A stretch of 32,233 nucleotides of DNA from Saksenaea vasiformis B4078 (Eukaryota > Mucoromycota > Mucoromycetes > Mucorales > Saksenaeaceae), in the NCBI GenBank assembly GCA_000697055.1, contig JNDT01002386.1, positions 1-32,233 on the forward strand, written 5' to 3'. This document shows, piece by piece, positions 21,958 through 31,968 of this stretch. Both the position numbers and the translations under genes were made by a program. Each line of letters opens with the position of its first letter. The first letter of the stretch is position 1. The notes below the pieces were generated by a model. That model had not been told where the DNA came from. It did no database searches and saw only the letters and a program-made list of their open reading frames with translations.

Positions 21958-23343
21958 ATGTTATCCTCCAAAAATGTGTTGATGCGTAGACGACAACAAG
22001 AGGATTATGCAAGGGGACTCCCAAGACAGCGAAATAAGAACGCACGGGATACAACAGAAGAGCCTTTTAGTCACTCCGTGGCTATTTACCAAGTTTTTCG
22101 AATTGTGCTTGCGCTTGCAATTGTGTTTCTAGTATTTTTGATTGGATCATCTCTATTGAACGACAGTAGCAGGAATGATGAAGAAAGGCTGCTAGATCGC
22201 AATAAGGTAACTCGCGTAAAAAAAAACAGAAAAGAAAGCTGACGGATACATGGCTTTTTTTTATAGGAACTTCAATGTGCCCGCGAACCTTCATTCCCCT
22301 GGAAAGGACGGGTGCTATATACAGTTCCATTGGTGTACAGACATCTTCGCATAAAACAAGATAGTCTTCTGGATATTATAGTCACTGTACGTATAAAATT
22401 TTCAACCTCAAAAGAAGAAGAAGCTACTAATACAAGCGCAAGAGCGGCGATGTGAAAGTTAAACAGAGCAGTACCGTTAACGGTGTTACCGTCCGGTTTG
22501 ATATTAAGCTTTCGGAATACACGGATCAAGACGCGATCCAGATCAGCAAGATAGAGAAAGATGATCTTATTGAATTTGTTATATCAGTAAGTTTGACAAG
22601 CATTTGCCGTTTAGACTGATAAAATGATCTATACAGCGTGACCGCAAACATAGAAGAGTCTGTATCTATCTCAGTGTGGATATACAATTGCCGTCAGCGA
22701 CATCCCTTGATAGTCTTAGTCTCAGAATGACTAATAATGATATCCGTATTGGAAAAGATCTGACGTTTGCATCATCCTTATCTTTGAATACTGCCCGTGG
22801 TCATATTATTCTACAGGTAAACAACACCAAAATAACAATCGTTCAGGTTTACATCTATTTGGATCCTCATTTAGAACGTTACCGCAGGCTCTGTATCGCT
22901 GTCTGCTCTACAAGGCAACATTCTTGGGCGGATACACCAATTGAATTCTCATTTCAAAGCCAGTACCCTTCAAGGAAACATCGATTGTGTCATCGATCGT
23001 GTTATCGCTGCAAGCGGGTCTGAAGTGAAGGTAAACGCATCTGTTTCTTCCGGAAACATCAACGTCCAGTTGGTAAGCAAAAAAAAAGAAAAAAAGGTTA
23101 CTTGTTGTTTGTCATCATCTGATATATATCCTGTATCTCTAGCCAGAAAAATTTGACAGTCAATTCGAGCTAAAATCCGCATTACACGTTCCGTCTGTTG
23201 TAGTTGTCAGAAAAGACAGAGTTTCATATACCGATTCTTCTGACGAACAAAGGCACGTTTATGGACACTATGGGAGCTTTACGTATGGCGTTATCAATCT
23301 CTCGACGATATCCGGCAATGTTAGCCTTGCCTACCACATGTAA
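21958..23343 (+). CDS. Single-pass membrane protein, tandem paralog 2
   Basis: Unknown function, homologous to the gene at 19398. Six exons (21958-22206, 22267-22386, 22443-22586, 22637-22816, 22875-23072, 23143-23343) give 363 residues. The N-terminus is strongly basic (MRRRQQ, PRQRNK), with a membrane segment at about 46-66, then GRVLYTVPLVYRHL matching the paralog, and an ectodomain with repeated short beta units (SGDVKVKQS, NTARGHIILQ, ALQGNILGRI, TLQGNIDCVI, SSGNINVQL, TISGNVSLAY). The G-N-I/V repeats fit a DUF4097-like or adhesin-type beta-solenoid. All introns are between codons (phase 0) in both genes. The frame is intact. Topology suggests cytosolic N-terminus and exposed C-terminus. 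Confidence 0.85.
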
Positions 23344-23531
23344 GCACGTTTAACCTTCCCTTGGAGTTGAACATCTATATCGTAGCTAGTTATTTTTCGT
23401 TCGCATATGATCTTTTTCTCTTCTTTGTCTCTACCACTATGTATGACTGTATGTACTTATGAACTTCAAACCACAGTTTATTTTCACTATTTTTCTTTTT
23501 CTTTCTTTACCCATATGAACAAAAATCCAAG

Positions 23532-23537
23532 AATAAA
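23532..23537 (+). terminator. AATAAA polyadenylation signal, paralog 2
   Basis: AATAAA 189 bases after the stop codon of the second membrane-protein gene, following pyrimidine-rich DNA. Confidence 0.35.
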
Positions 23538-23604
23538 TGAACACATATGAAGGTTAATGATAACAAATGCTCTTAGAAATGGAGGCTAATTTATGTTATA
23601 TCAG

Positions 23605-23992
23605 GTCAAGTTACCGATAACATTGTACTGAGTGTAGATAGATATTCTGGCATCGGCTATGTTACGGGTGAATTTTTTTTTTTTTTTTTCAGTTGGAGAG
23701 CTCGGGACTTTTTCTGTAGTGCAGACTGACCGAAAAAGTAGATTGAAATTAGAAACTAGGCAAGTTTCCAAAAAAAAAACAAAGTGGATATATGCTAATC
23801 TTATCTTTATCGTTCAAATAACTGTTGCTGATTCGGTAAAAGAGAATTCATTATCAACGCTTGGAGTACGCCATAAACAACTTGGAAGACCAAAATGTGA
23901 GAGATCATGACCGCCTTAACCGAAACATGTGGGAGCTCAAGATACCTGATATTGCTGATCCAGATGCATCATACGGAAAGAGACAGCCATGA
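23605..23992 (+). pseudogene. Orphan coding fragment, 3' end of an unknown gene
   Basis: Three segments read as protein: 23605-23667 (VTDNIVLSVDRYSGIGYV), 23693-23766 (GELGTFSVVQTDRKSRLK) and about 23850-23992 (YAINNLEDQNVRDHDRLN, then WELKIPDIADPDASYG), ending in TGA. The gap between the first two has GT...CAG ends but is only 25 nt, mostly 17 thymines, too short for a normal intron. The third joins through a weak GTTTCC donor. No upstream exon or start was found. I do not recognise the family. It may be the broken remains of a gene, or a real gene with a slipped T run. Confidence 0.45.
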
Positions 23993-24037
23993 ACTACAAC
24001 ACATTCTACACAGAAGCTCAAGATACCTGATATTGCT
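23934..24037. repeat. 23-nt direct repeat pair
   Basis: The 23-nt sequence at 23934-23956 (starting AGCTCAAGATACCTGAT) recurs exactly at 24015-24037, 81 bases downstream. The first copy codes for LKIPDIA in the orphan fragment; the second lies after its stop codon. It looks like a partial local duplication of the exon end. Confidence 0.75.
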
Positions 24038-24230
24038 AAAGTGTAGGGTCTAAACATATGTAGCAGACACCTTTTTACAAGCCCTGCGTAATGGTTGCGC
24101 GTATGATGTGTATATGACAATCTCTCTCGTTCTAGACCTACCCATTATTTATGCCGCAGTACCGTCTGTGACGTAACTACGACGGCATATCAGGAACTTT
24201 TTGCGGACGATCACAACCGTATCTTTCACT

Positions 24231-25969
24231 ATGGCTGAACAGAATCCAATTGCAACTATTAGAAAAGCTGCCGAGGGGACTGTTGCCCTTATTGCTGAGA
24301 GACATCTGGAAATTGTGAATCAAGCGAGAGCTGAATCATCCAGAAAAAGAGCAAGAGTTGAAGAAAAGGGTACGTTGCCGAAAGCCTGTGTAAGAGTCGT
24401 TATTAATCTCCGCATACTGTTAGATAACATATGTCGCTACCAGGCAATTATAGCAACTACACGGATAGTGCTAGCTGCTTATTTGCGTGTCTGCGTAGGT
24501 CTCGAATGTCGATGATAGCGATGGCATAACGATACCTGGACATTCCTATACGTTGATGAAATGCTTAAGAATCAAGAGCTTGGAAATATACAACAAAGGA
24601 CTCGAAAATATGAATAACAAAGAGCGAGCACTGATGTGGTACGCGACATCGGAATTTATTATTGGTCAAATAACCTCCTTGCGCCACATTAGCATGGGGC
24701 TCAATTCGATTTACGACGTGTCGAGCAAATTCGTGCCATCCTTACTAGGTATTCAGTCCAGGACTTTGCAAGCACACGTTCACGGAAAATATCCGGCTAT
24801 TACATATTCACAGAATTTGAATGAATATTTTATCAAAGCGATGAAGGCTGTCTTCGAGGTAACAATATAATCCCGCCAAAAATGGTTTGCTAACTATGTT
24901 TAAAATAGTTAAACGATAGTGAACTTATGTATAAACAGTGCACACGTCTGTCTCTTGACGCGACCAATGATAAACAACGGAAAATGTTCAAGATCATGGC
25001 CCACATGTAAGATGTTTTTATAAAGAGCTTTTCTTTTATAACGTGGCTTGATTAGCTACAACATCCACAGCTACCGCAGAAAATCCCTTGACGTATGGCG
25101 TGGTATGTCCGAGCAGGACATTATTATCAAATACTATAGTGAGATGTTTGAGATACTATTTGAAGGAAGCATGGTTGACTTGAAATGGTAAGCACTTCTC
25201 TGTGTAGCTGACATTCATATTTTACAAAGGGGTGACACCATTAATGGAGGATATAAGGTTGATCTACGGTTGACATTGACTCTGCAAAACAGAGTGTATG
25301 ATGTAGCTAATATTGAGTTCAAAAAGTCGGGTACCGGAGAGCCGAAAATCCTGCGGGACACGGCCAAAGTGCTGGGTGAATCGAAGGGAATATTGAACAA
25401 TATGTTTAAAATTTGTAACATGAAATACGAAACAGCTACGAAACAACATGTGCTCACCGCACAGTTCTGTGGTACGTTATTTAGGATGTCTGAATATGCT
25501 AAGCTTTGATTTTATAGGACTAAGAGGCGTGATGAAGTCGTTGTCACTCGTTGCGCCGGGGACGTATTTTGCTCAAAAATATGGCAGCCAGCTGTTCATC
25601 CCCACTGGCCCGAAGAAAGCAGAAAAGTTTGTTCACAAACAGTTGGGATCGCTGTTCGCTTTTAAGGTATGTAGAATAGCTTTATCAACATAGATATACT
25701 GGAACGCGTATCAGCACTCCAAATTTGCTACGAGAAAGGTGTTGAAAATGGGCACCAAGACCGTTCCCACGGATCTACTCACCCAGATTATTTTAAAGGA
25801 GCATGCCGAGCACAATGCCGAGCAATTGCGCTTTGCTCTTCTTGAGGATCATAGTGACCTCGGAAGTCAATCTACAACAGCTGAACAAGGATATCTCAGA
25901 GAATGTTGGGCTATCCCAAATCAGGGCAGCAGATCTCTAAAGACCGTCCCAAGTGACATTTTCTATTGA
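24231..25969 (+). CDS. PD-(D/E)XK-like protein of a lineage-specific fungal family
   Basis: Unknown protein, 464 residues from seven exons (24231-24389, 24499-24858, 24909-25006, 25056-25187, 25230-25471, 25518-25666, 25715-25969). Exons 2-7 join with clean borders and matching phases. The N-terminus is charged with a KRARVEEK basic stretch that could be nuclear-targeting. The central region has WGDT (250-253) rebuilt across a junction, then KVDLRL with Asp261 and IEFKKSG with Glu279-Phe-Lys281. This D...ExK arrangement resembles the PD-(D/E)XK nuclease core. From memory, similar WGD-(x)n-KVDLR proteins are abundant in Mucoromycota genomes, without known function. The exon 1 donor is the least certain: GTAAGA at 24390 keeps frame, whereas the one at 24370 does not. 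Nuclease activity is a hypothesis. Confidence 0.72.
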
Positions 25970-26129
25970 TGCATGAAGAGTTCCTGTGTAAAGGCCAAAA
26001 TTTCTTTCTCTTCGCAACAGAAATGTCTTAAGAGATTCTCTTGTATCCTGGTATCTCCTGTTGCGTTTTATATCGATCAACCACCGCGCCAAGAGTTCTA
26101 CTCAGCGTGCTTGAGACAAAGTATTATCC

Positions 26130-26860
26130 ATGTTTTATGGCATCGACGCTCGAATCGAAGAATCGCTCTCCCATACTCGAGCATTTCGTTTGTTTGATAT
26201 TTGTCTTTTTAATGCGAATAATATATCCAAGTATTCCTTTAACCCAGAAAAAAATCAGTGGTTTACATCCCTTCGAGAGGAGTTCTTATTTTTATAATGA
26301 ACACATGTGACCCTGTATGTGTACAAGTTGACATCCTTACTGGGAATGCGTTCTTGGGGAAGGTTCATGTGTCCTTTCGATTACAGATTATTCTGAGTGA
26401 AACCCCTCCTGATCTTGGAACATTTTTTGCTGTTTCCGACTGAATACCGAGAGATCATCACTGAATCACCTCAACACCGAGGTCAGGTTATCCGAGTATG
26501 AGCGATCCCTTGGACTAAAGTAAAATATAACTGTTTCCCGCACAAGGGCTCGTGGTTTCCCAACACAAAATTTACTTGGCTTGGACCTATGAGAATATTT
26601 AGTTGACGCAGATGCTTATTGAAAAGCCATTGTTTTAATAGACACATAAATAAAGAAAAACACGTTCAAGAACTAATAACGCGTTCTATGGAAGCTTATA
26701 TGTAAGAAATGCCGAATAGTAGCCATGTTTCTTTCCAAGAATAGTCTATTTTCCAGAAATGGAATACCGATGTCGTACTGAACGAGACAGAAGAACATGG
26801 AGAACGTGAAGAAAGAAAGCCCGGAATCGTACCAACGGACTTCGAGCTTTTAACTTAATT
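26130..26860 (+). pseudogene. Decayed coding region, unknown
   Basis: A 55-codon frame (26130-26297, with ARIEESLSHTRAFRLFD) is followed by stretches that read as protein but contain in-frame stops (for example FPTEYREIITESPQHRG and FPHKGSWFPNTKFTWLG), and by an open segment at about 26757-26855 (TDVVLNETEEHGEREERK, ending DFELLT and a stop) after an acceptor-like TTTTCCAG. The family is not recognised. The stops make it a pseudogene, unless some segments are skipped by splicing. Confidence 0.4.
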
Positions 26861-26951
26861 TTATTTCTTGTTCAATGCTTTGTCGTGTCAGATACATGGT
26901 AATAGACAAATTATGCGTTCTTTTGGACATGTATATACATATATGTACCAA

Positions 26952-27137
26952 TTGGTTAAATGGTTCAGTTGGATCGCTGAGAAACATTTCGGTGAGGATA
27001 AGACCAGTTTGCCTCTTCTTGCCGTGGAAAAGTACGTATTAGCGCGGTACGCGTTGGCTGGGAAAGGCTATCTTGTAGCAGTTAAAAATCTTCCCCGGAT
27101 TTGCAAAGAATTGCGCGACAGTTTCGTTGCCGTATAG
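26952..27137 (+). CDS. Small ORF, 61 aa, unknown
   Basis: From an ATG at about 26943-26952 a frame remains open to 27137. The peptide is amphipathic and rich in Leu, Ala and Lys (KWFSWIAEKHFGEDK, then LAVEKYVLARYALAGKGY). It follows the decayed region on the same strand and may be a further exon of it. No homologue recognised. The exact start is uncertain. Confidence 0.3.
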   Translation: MVKWFSWIAEKHFGEDKTSLPLLAVEKYVLARYALAGKGYLVAVKNLPRICKELRDSFVAV

Positions 27138-27749
27138 TTGTGCAGAAATTTCACTGGAGTCCATTGACCATTGAAAAATAATCTTTTGTAGTGCGTAAAA
27201 AGGAGTGTCACTCATAGCCTTCCCTTTGAGCTAAGTTCATGCGAAGCGTATTGTACATGTGCTCGATATGTGTTCCCAATGTCATCGGAGGATCTCGTTC
27301 TCAAAGGCACCAGATGGCAGAGATCCGAGCGCAGCGCAAAGTACATACCTCCTCGTGTTGTTGCTGCAGCTAACGCTCTTCTAAAGTTGGGCCATTGAAT
27401 GGGAGGCAACCTTGCATATTTATTGGGCAGATCATTGAGATTGTGTATAAAACTGCAACGTGTCACGATGATCTGAAAACGAGATAATTTTAGACCCATT
27501 TGAACTTCTTGCACTATACTGTTTATCGAACAAATTCTTGCGCTAATCTGTATAAATTTTGCGTCCATGAGGAGCTACTTTTACACTAAAAAAAGAATCG
27601 AGTGTGTGTGTTTTCGTTGATACATAGGTTGGCAACAAATTCATACTCTACTTACATCAACGCGGCCCCTCGATGGACGCGAAATTCATATAGAGAGCAT
27701 AAAAAATTTGTTCATGGTTAGTAAATGGAATAATACTTTGATGTCACTC
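27138..27749. other. Stretch without a clear gene
   Basis: Contains a 118-codon minus-strand ORF (27568-27212) without any recognised domain. Nothing else is supported. Confidence 0.35.
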
Positions 27750-27997
27750 TACTTAACCCCCGAAGGGTAATACCGTGATGGTAATGGTGGCCGCACCCCG
27801 CACCGTGATTGGGGGTGGGAGAAGGGAGCAGATTGGCACGAAGCGTGACCAATTGTAACGCGCTGCAGAGGACTTGAAGCGATACAACGTCCAGCGATCT
27901 ATTGTGCAAGATGATTGATACTGAGCGCGACAACGTTTATTTTGCTTACTTAAGTGATGGGTAAAGACACCACCACAGCCGAGACGGTTCGGGACAG
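27750..27997 (-). repeat. Dispersed 250-bp repeat, copy A (possible LTR end or SINE)
   Basis: On the minus strand this segment runs from CTGTCCCGAACCG to TTCGGGGGTTAAGTA and matches, with substitutions and small gaps, the plus-strand segment at 31969-32217. The best blocks are CTGTCCCGAACCGTC, TGTCGCGCTCAG, ACAATAGATCGCTGG and ATCGCTTCAAGTCCTCTGCA. An AAAATAAA box lies in the middle, as in the R region of an LTR. The 207-codon ORF on this strand (28376-27753) runs into the repeat and is therefore probably not a gene. Confidence 0.75.
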
Positions 27998-28379
27998 AGG
28001 TTGTACAGGGTAAATAATACATGATGATCCATGAGTGATCCTGGATGCGTATTGCATTAAAAGTACATACCCGGGATGCAAAGTGAACAGAGCCAAGGTA
28101 AAAAAAAGAATTCATGCGTCCCTCTAAATACGATCGCTTTACGCGTTCCGATTGGTGCGCTGGGGAACCTATTACAATGGACCAGCGCAATACACCTTTG
28201 ATCCAGAAGTAGAGGTAGCTGATACTCTGCGCAAAAGCTCTCGGATCGCCACTGCAAGATGGGTTTGGTACCAACGCAAAGTAGTATTTAGATGACGCAA
28301 ATGTGTATTCAAAATCCAGTATCGTCTCACGATCATCCCCGACTACCTTCAGTTTCTGGGCCATAAACAAAGACATTGA

Positions 28380-29056
28380 ACTTGAAGGGGAGATGATCCC
28401 TTATTAACGAAACGTCAGAGAAGCTGTCCAGCGGGCTGCATATAGCATGAGCAATTTGAGGCACAGCCTAAAGTGACAACTACCCTTGACAACAGCTGTG
28501 TTGTGATCTGATTACAAGATTACAGCAATAACCAAGGGATATATCGTTATCATAATGCTTCTATACATCGTGTTCCGATTGATATTCACGCACTGCCTGT
28601 CCTTCCCTACGCGGCGAGCTCCTGTAGCCGTAGCAACGCAGTAGTAGGTAAAAGCGGCATGAATGACAATCGCTGCGTTATTTGATATATCAAATGTCGA
28701 TTATCGTAAAAATAGACGTTCGCTTGTTCAAGAGAGTTATATCATGGTATAGTCGCAAACATTAAATATGAGCAAATGTAATAATGCTTTCGCATAATTC
28801 CTGTTAACGTCAGGCGCCGGAAGATTGGAAGATTTCCCTAAATATGTTGTAGTCATTTTAGATGGGTGTTTTATGTATTTATTTTAGAGATGGCAGACAC
28901 CGTGTATATTCGGATAGGCATTCCGTGAGAACCGTCAAAGGGCTCGTCTTTCCTGATTTGGAGCCTGGTTGAGTCTCCTTTCAAGGCAATCGACGATTGA
29001 CTTAGGTTGCGTTTTGACAAACCCTTTTTACTGATTTTCTTCATTCTGGAAATATT
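28380..29056. other. Upstream region of the casein kinase gene
   Basis: About 0.7 kb without a recognisable gene or RNA. A near-palindrome around 28491-28506 (ACAACAGCTGTGTTGT) is the only visible structure. Contains the kinase promoter by position. Confidence 0.4.
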
Positions 29057-30414
29057 ATGACAAACCCTGTTTCAAATGAGATCGTGACTTCAGAGTCATC
29101 CATGATGGCAACCGATTCCATAGTAGGCGTCCATTACCGAGTTGGAAAAAGAATAGGTGAAGGAAGCTTTGGTGTATTGCATGAAGGTATTCCTAGCTAC
29201 AAAAGTACGAGAAAATTTATGACTTTGATCCATAGGCGTCAATCTTTTGGATAACAGATCCGTTGCCATCAAGTTTGAATCGAGAACAACGAATATGCCT
29301 CAGTTGGGAGATGAATGTGTGACCTATAAGATACTCGCCGGCATACGTAATACTATTTCTTTGCTTATATAAGGCCTCAACTGAACTGGTATTTGTAGCG
29401 GGCGTGCCTGCTATCCACTACTTTGGCCATGACACAACACATACCATTTTGGTGATGGATTTGCTTGGGCCAAGCTTAGAAGAACTGTTTGACTTGTGCG
29501 GCAGGACATTCTCTGTGAAAACGGTTGCCATGATTGCGAAACAAATGGTACAGCGAGATTTGCAATGTGACCTAATATGACATGGATTAGATTGACCGAA
29601 TCGAAAGCGTGCACGAACGGAATTTGATCTACCGCGACATAAAGCCTGACAACTTCCTGATTGGGCTTTCGGATGCCGCAAAAACGATATTCTTGATCGA
29701 TTATGGGATGGCGAAACAGTATAGAGATCCGACAACAAAGGAACATATACCGTACAAGCAACGGAAAAGCTTGTCAGGCACAGCAAGGTATATGAGCATA
29801 AATACTCACCTGGGAATAGGCAAGTGCACAATTTCAATAGCGTACGTGTTAATTATTTTTAGAACAATCCCGTCGCGACGATGTCGAGGCATTGGGTCAT
29901 GTGCTTATATATTTTCTTCGCGGATCGCTACCATGGCAGGGTCTTAGAGCTGCAACAAATAAGCAGAAGTATGAGAAGATCGGTGAGAAAAAGCTGAGTA
30001 TCCCAGTGAACGAGCTCTGCAAAGGGTTTCCAGGTATCAATAAGCATCACAAAGGAGACAAAAGCAGCTCCACTGATGAACGCGTTTTCGATAGAGGAAT
30101 TTGGGACATATCTACAATACGTACGGAATCTACATTTTGATCAAAATCCCGACTATCGTTACCTACGGAGCTTGTTCGATAAGGTGCTGAATCGCCTTAG
30201 TCAGACAGAGAACGGACTTTATGACTGGGATTTGTTGAATAACGGTAAAGGTTGGCAGGTGAGTTACATAAATGTTATGATTATTGCTTGGGAGGAAAAA
30301 GGGTTTACTGGAGGCTTTTCGATACCACGTCAAATGACTGTTGTTATCGATATTGTTCAACAGGCATCGGAACGCAGACGCCCAAAGACGCCATTGCTCT
30401 TAATGGACAAGTAA
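29057..30414 (+). CDS. Casein kinase 1, Yck/CK1-gamma type
   Basis: Ser/Thr kinase of the CK1 family, which in fungi controls endocytosis, morphogenesis and nutrient sensing. Seven exons (29057-29186, 29236-29346, 29399-29547, 29591-29819, 29863-30033, 30095-30258, 30364-30414) give 334 residues. Seen: glycine loop IGEGSFGV (33-40), Lys56 in VAIKFE, catalytic loop YRDIKPDN with Asp146, [11 protein letters not shown] with Asp167, SINTHLG, EQSRRDD, LPWQGL, and the end of the domain at LNNGKGWQ, which places it with Yck/gamma kinases. The DFG motif is DYG. The fourth intron uses a GC donor (GCAAGT), needed to give EQSRRDD. The C-terminal tail is only about 20 residues and lacks the palmitoylated Cys-Cys end of yeast Yck1/2, so membrane anchoring is unlikely by that route. 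Confidence 0.93.
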
Positions 30415-31500
30415 AGAAAAGTGCTGGTCGGGAAAAGCACGGAAACAAGTATGGCTGCATTTTTTTTATATGTAGTCTTTTATACCTATAAATCCTTTGG
30501 TTTCATGAAAGGAAACGATTTTCAAGTTTTTGCTTGTCTGACTCTCGATTTAAATGTGCGTTTGCATAAAAAGGTTTGAATCTGTCGAATTATGCTTCCT
30601 TCATTATGTTTAATCGACTCGGTAATCCAATCTTGCTAAATCTTGGAATTCATTGGCATGCTGCCTTTATAACAGAATTACTTGCGGACACCGGCGGAGC
30701 GGCCTGTGTTTAATGATGGTGCAGAAGATTTAGATTCTGTCCCGAAGATCTACAGTTGATACACAATTAATACAGAATCCATTAACAGCGGGTCATAAGA
30801 GCTCGGTGGATTGCGCTGTATAGAGAAGCCCAGAGTGTATACTAACGTGATAAGTATCCACTGTCTATGTTCTGGATAATTTTGGAGTATTTTCTGTGGT
30901 AAGGTTTTGATTGTTGGACATAGCCCGTCTGGAACGTCATGAGGAGGGCGAATTCGGATACGGTACTGTCCTTAAATATCGCCAGAACGCCTTCACGCGT
31001 ATGAGGGAGAGCAGGTCAGCGTTGTGCTTGCGCCGTCGGAATACACAGTCAGGGTCATTATGGGCATTGTTCCTTGTCATTGTCACTACGGAAAATGGGA
31101 CTTCTGCTAATATACAGTCAAGTACTGGAAAAATAATTTGTATCCGACAAACTTCCGCAGGCTTCGCTTTTTATATTCTATTACTGGAAATATCCAGAAA
31201 AACGCAAAAGACTCGAACATTTGAGACGCTCATGTTTGTTCAAATACTGATAGATATGTAGGAGCTATCTTGGCGGTGGGTGCGTTTCCTGAATCAAATG
31301 TCTGCAAACATACACACGAGTACTGGACAAATATTCTCTGTATAAGTTCAGAATATTAGAAATATCCAGTAAAAATATTTATGCTCTCAGTATAATAGCA
31401 GTACTGAGGTTCTTTCAATTCCGTCCAGGGATGCATATATTACAAAATAAAAGATACAAATACTTCCGGTTTTTATTATCAATATCACACACTCCTTTTT
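30415..31500. other. AT-rich intergenic DNA with diverged short repeats
   Basis: No gene is recognised; the 116-codon ORF at 30911-31261 ends among repeats. Two pairs of motifs are shared in order: AGTACTGGA-AAATA at about 31131 and 31318, and GAAATATCCAG at 31187-31197 and 31359-31369. This suggests an old duplication of roughly 175 bp, or the subterminal repeats of a mobile element. Confidence 0.45.
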
Positions 31501-31506
31501 CTAACT

Positions 31507-31843
31507 ATGAGCGATGAAGACGCTTAACGAAAGTTGACTATAGCGATTACGATTACGGCGAAGATCAGCAGAGAGTTTGCTGATATCAAAAGACTTATTC
31601 AAGGACAAATGGACACAGTAACATTTCTCTCTCAGCAAGTAAACACTCTCATCGCGAACTTGGCTACGAGAAACTAAACGACAAGATGATGGAGAGAGTA
31701 TTCTGCTCAAGGCCTGTGCTGGTTATTGGAGGGCAAGATTGATGCTTTCCAAGTATTGGATGAATTAGTATGAAAAGCTGAAAAAGCTCTCAGATGATGA
31801 AAATGACGAAGGACAGGTTCCACCCAAAATAATACATACTTAA
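31507..31843 (+). pseudogene. Coiled-coil coding relic
   Basis: From ATG at 31507 the frame has a stop after six codons, then stays open to 31677 with a helix- and heptad-like sequence (FADIKRLIQGQMDTV, then FLSQQVNTLIANLA). After an acceptor-like AATTAG a second open piece (31769-31843) reads KLKKLSDDENDEGQVPP. It resembles the short coiled-coil proteins encoded by many retroelements (gag or ORF1), and copy B of the dispersed repeat follows 125 bp later. Function unknown. Confidence 0.35.
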
Positions 31844-31968
31844 AAGAACGTACGAATTTCCTTTTTTGTTTCTTTGGCTCTGTTCTCTTTAACATCTCCG
31901 GTAAGGATGTCAATTTATATACATACAATTATTCATGATTTTTTGTCTATCGATAGCCTGCATGACCG

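Noticed and set aside
27753..28376. 207-codon minus-strand ORF
   Set aside because: Its second half lies inside the dispersed repeat, and no domain or codon pattern supports it; probably a chance read-through.
30034..30094. Apparent frameshift in the casein kinase between KGFP and EEFGTY
   Set aside because: A 61-nt GT-AG intron joins the two frames exactly and gives the expected family sequence.
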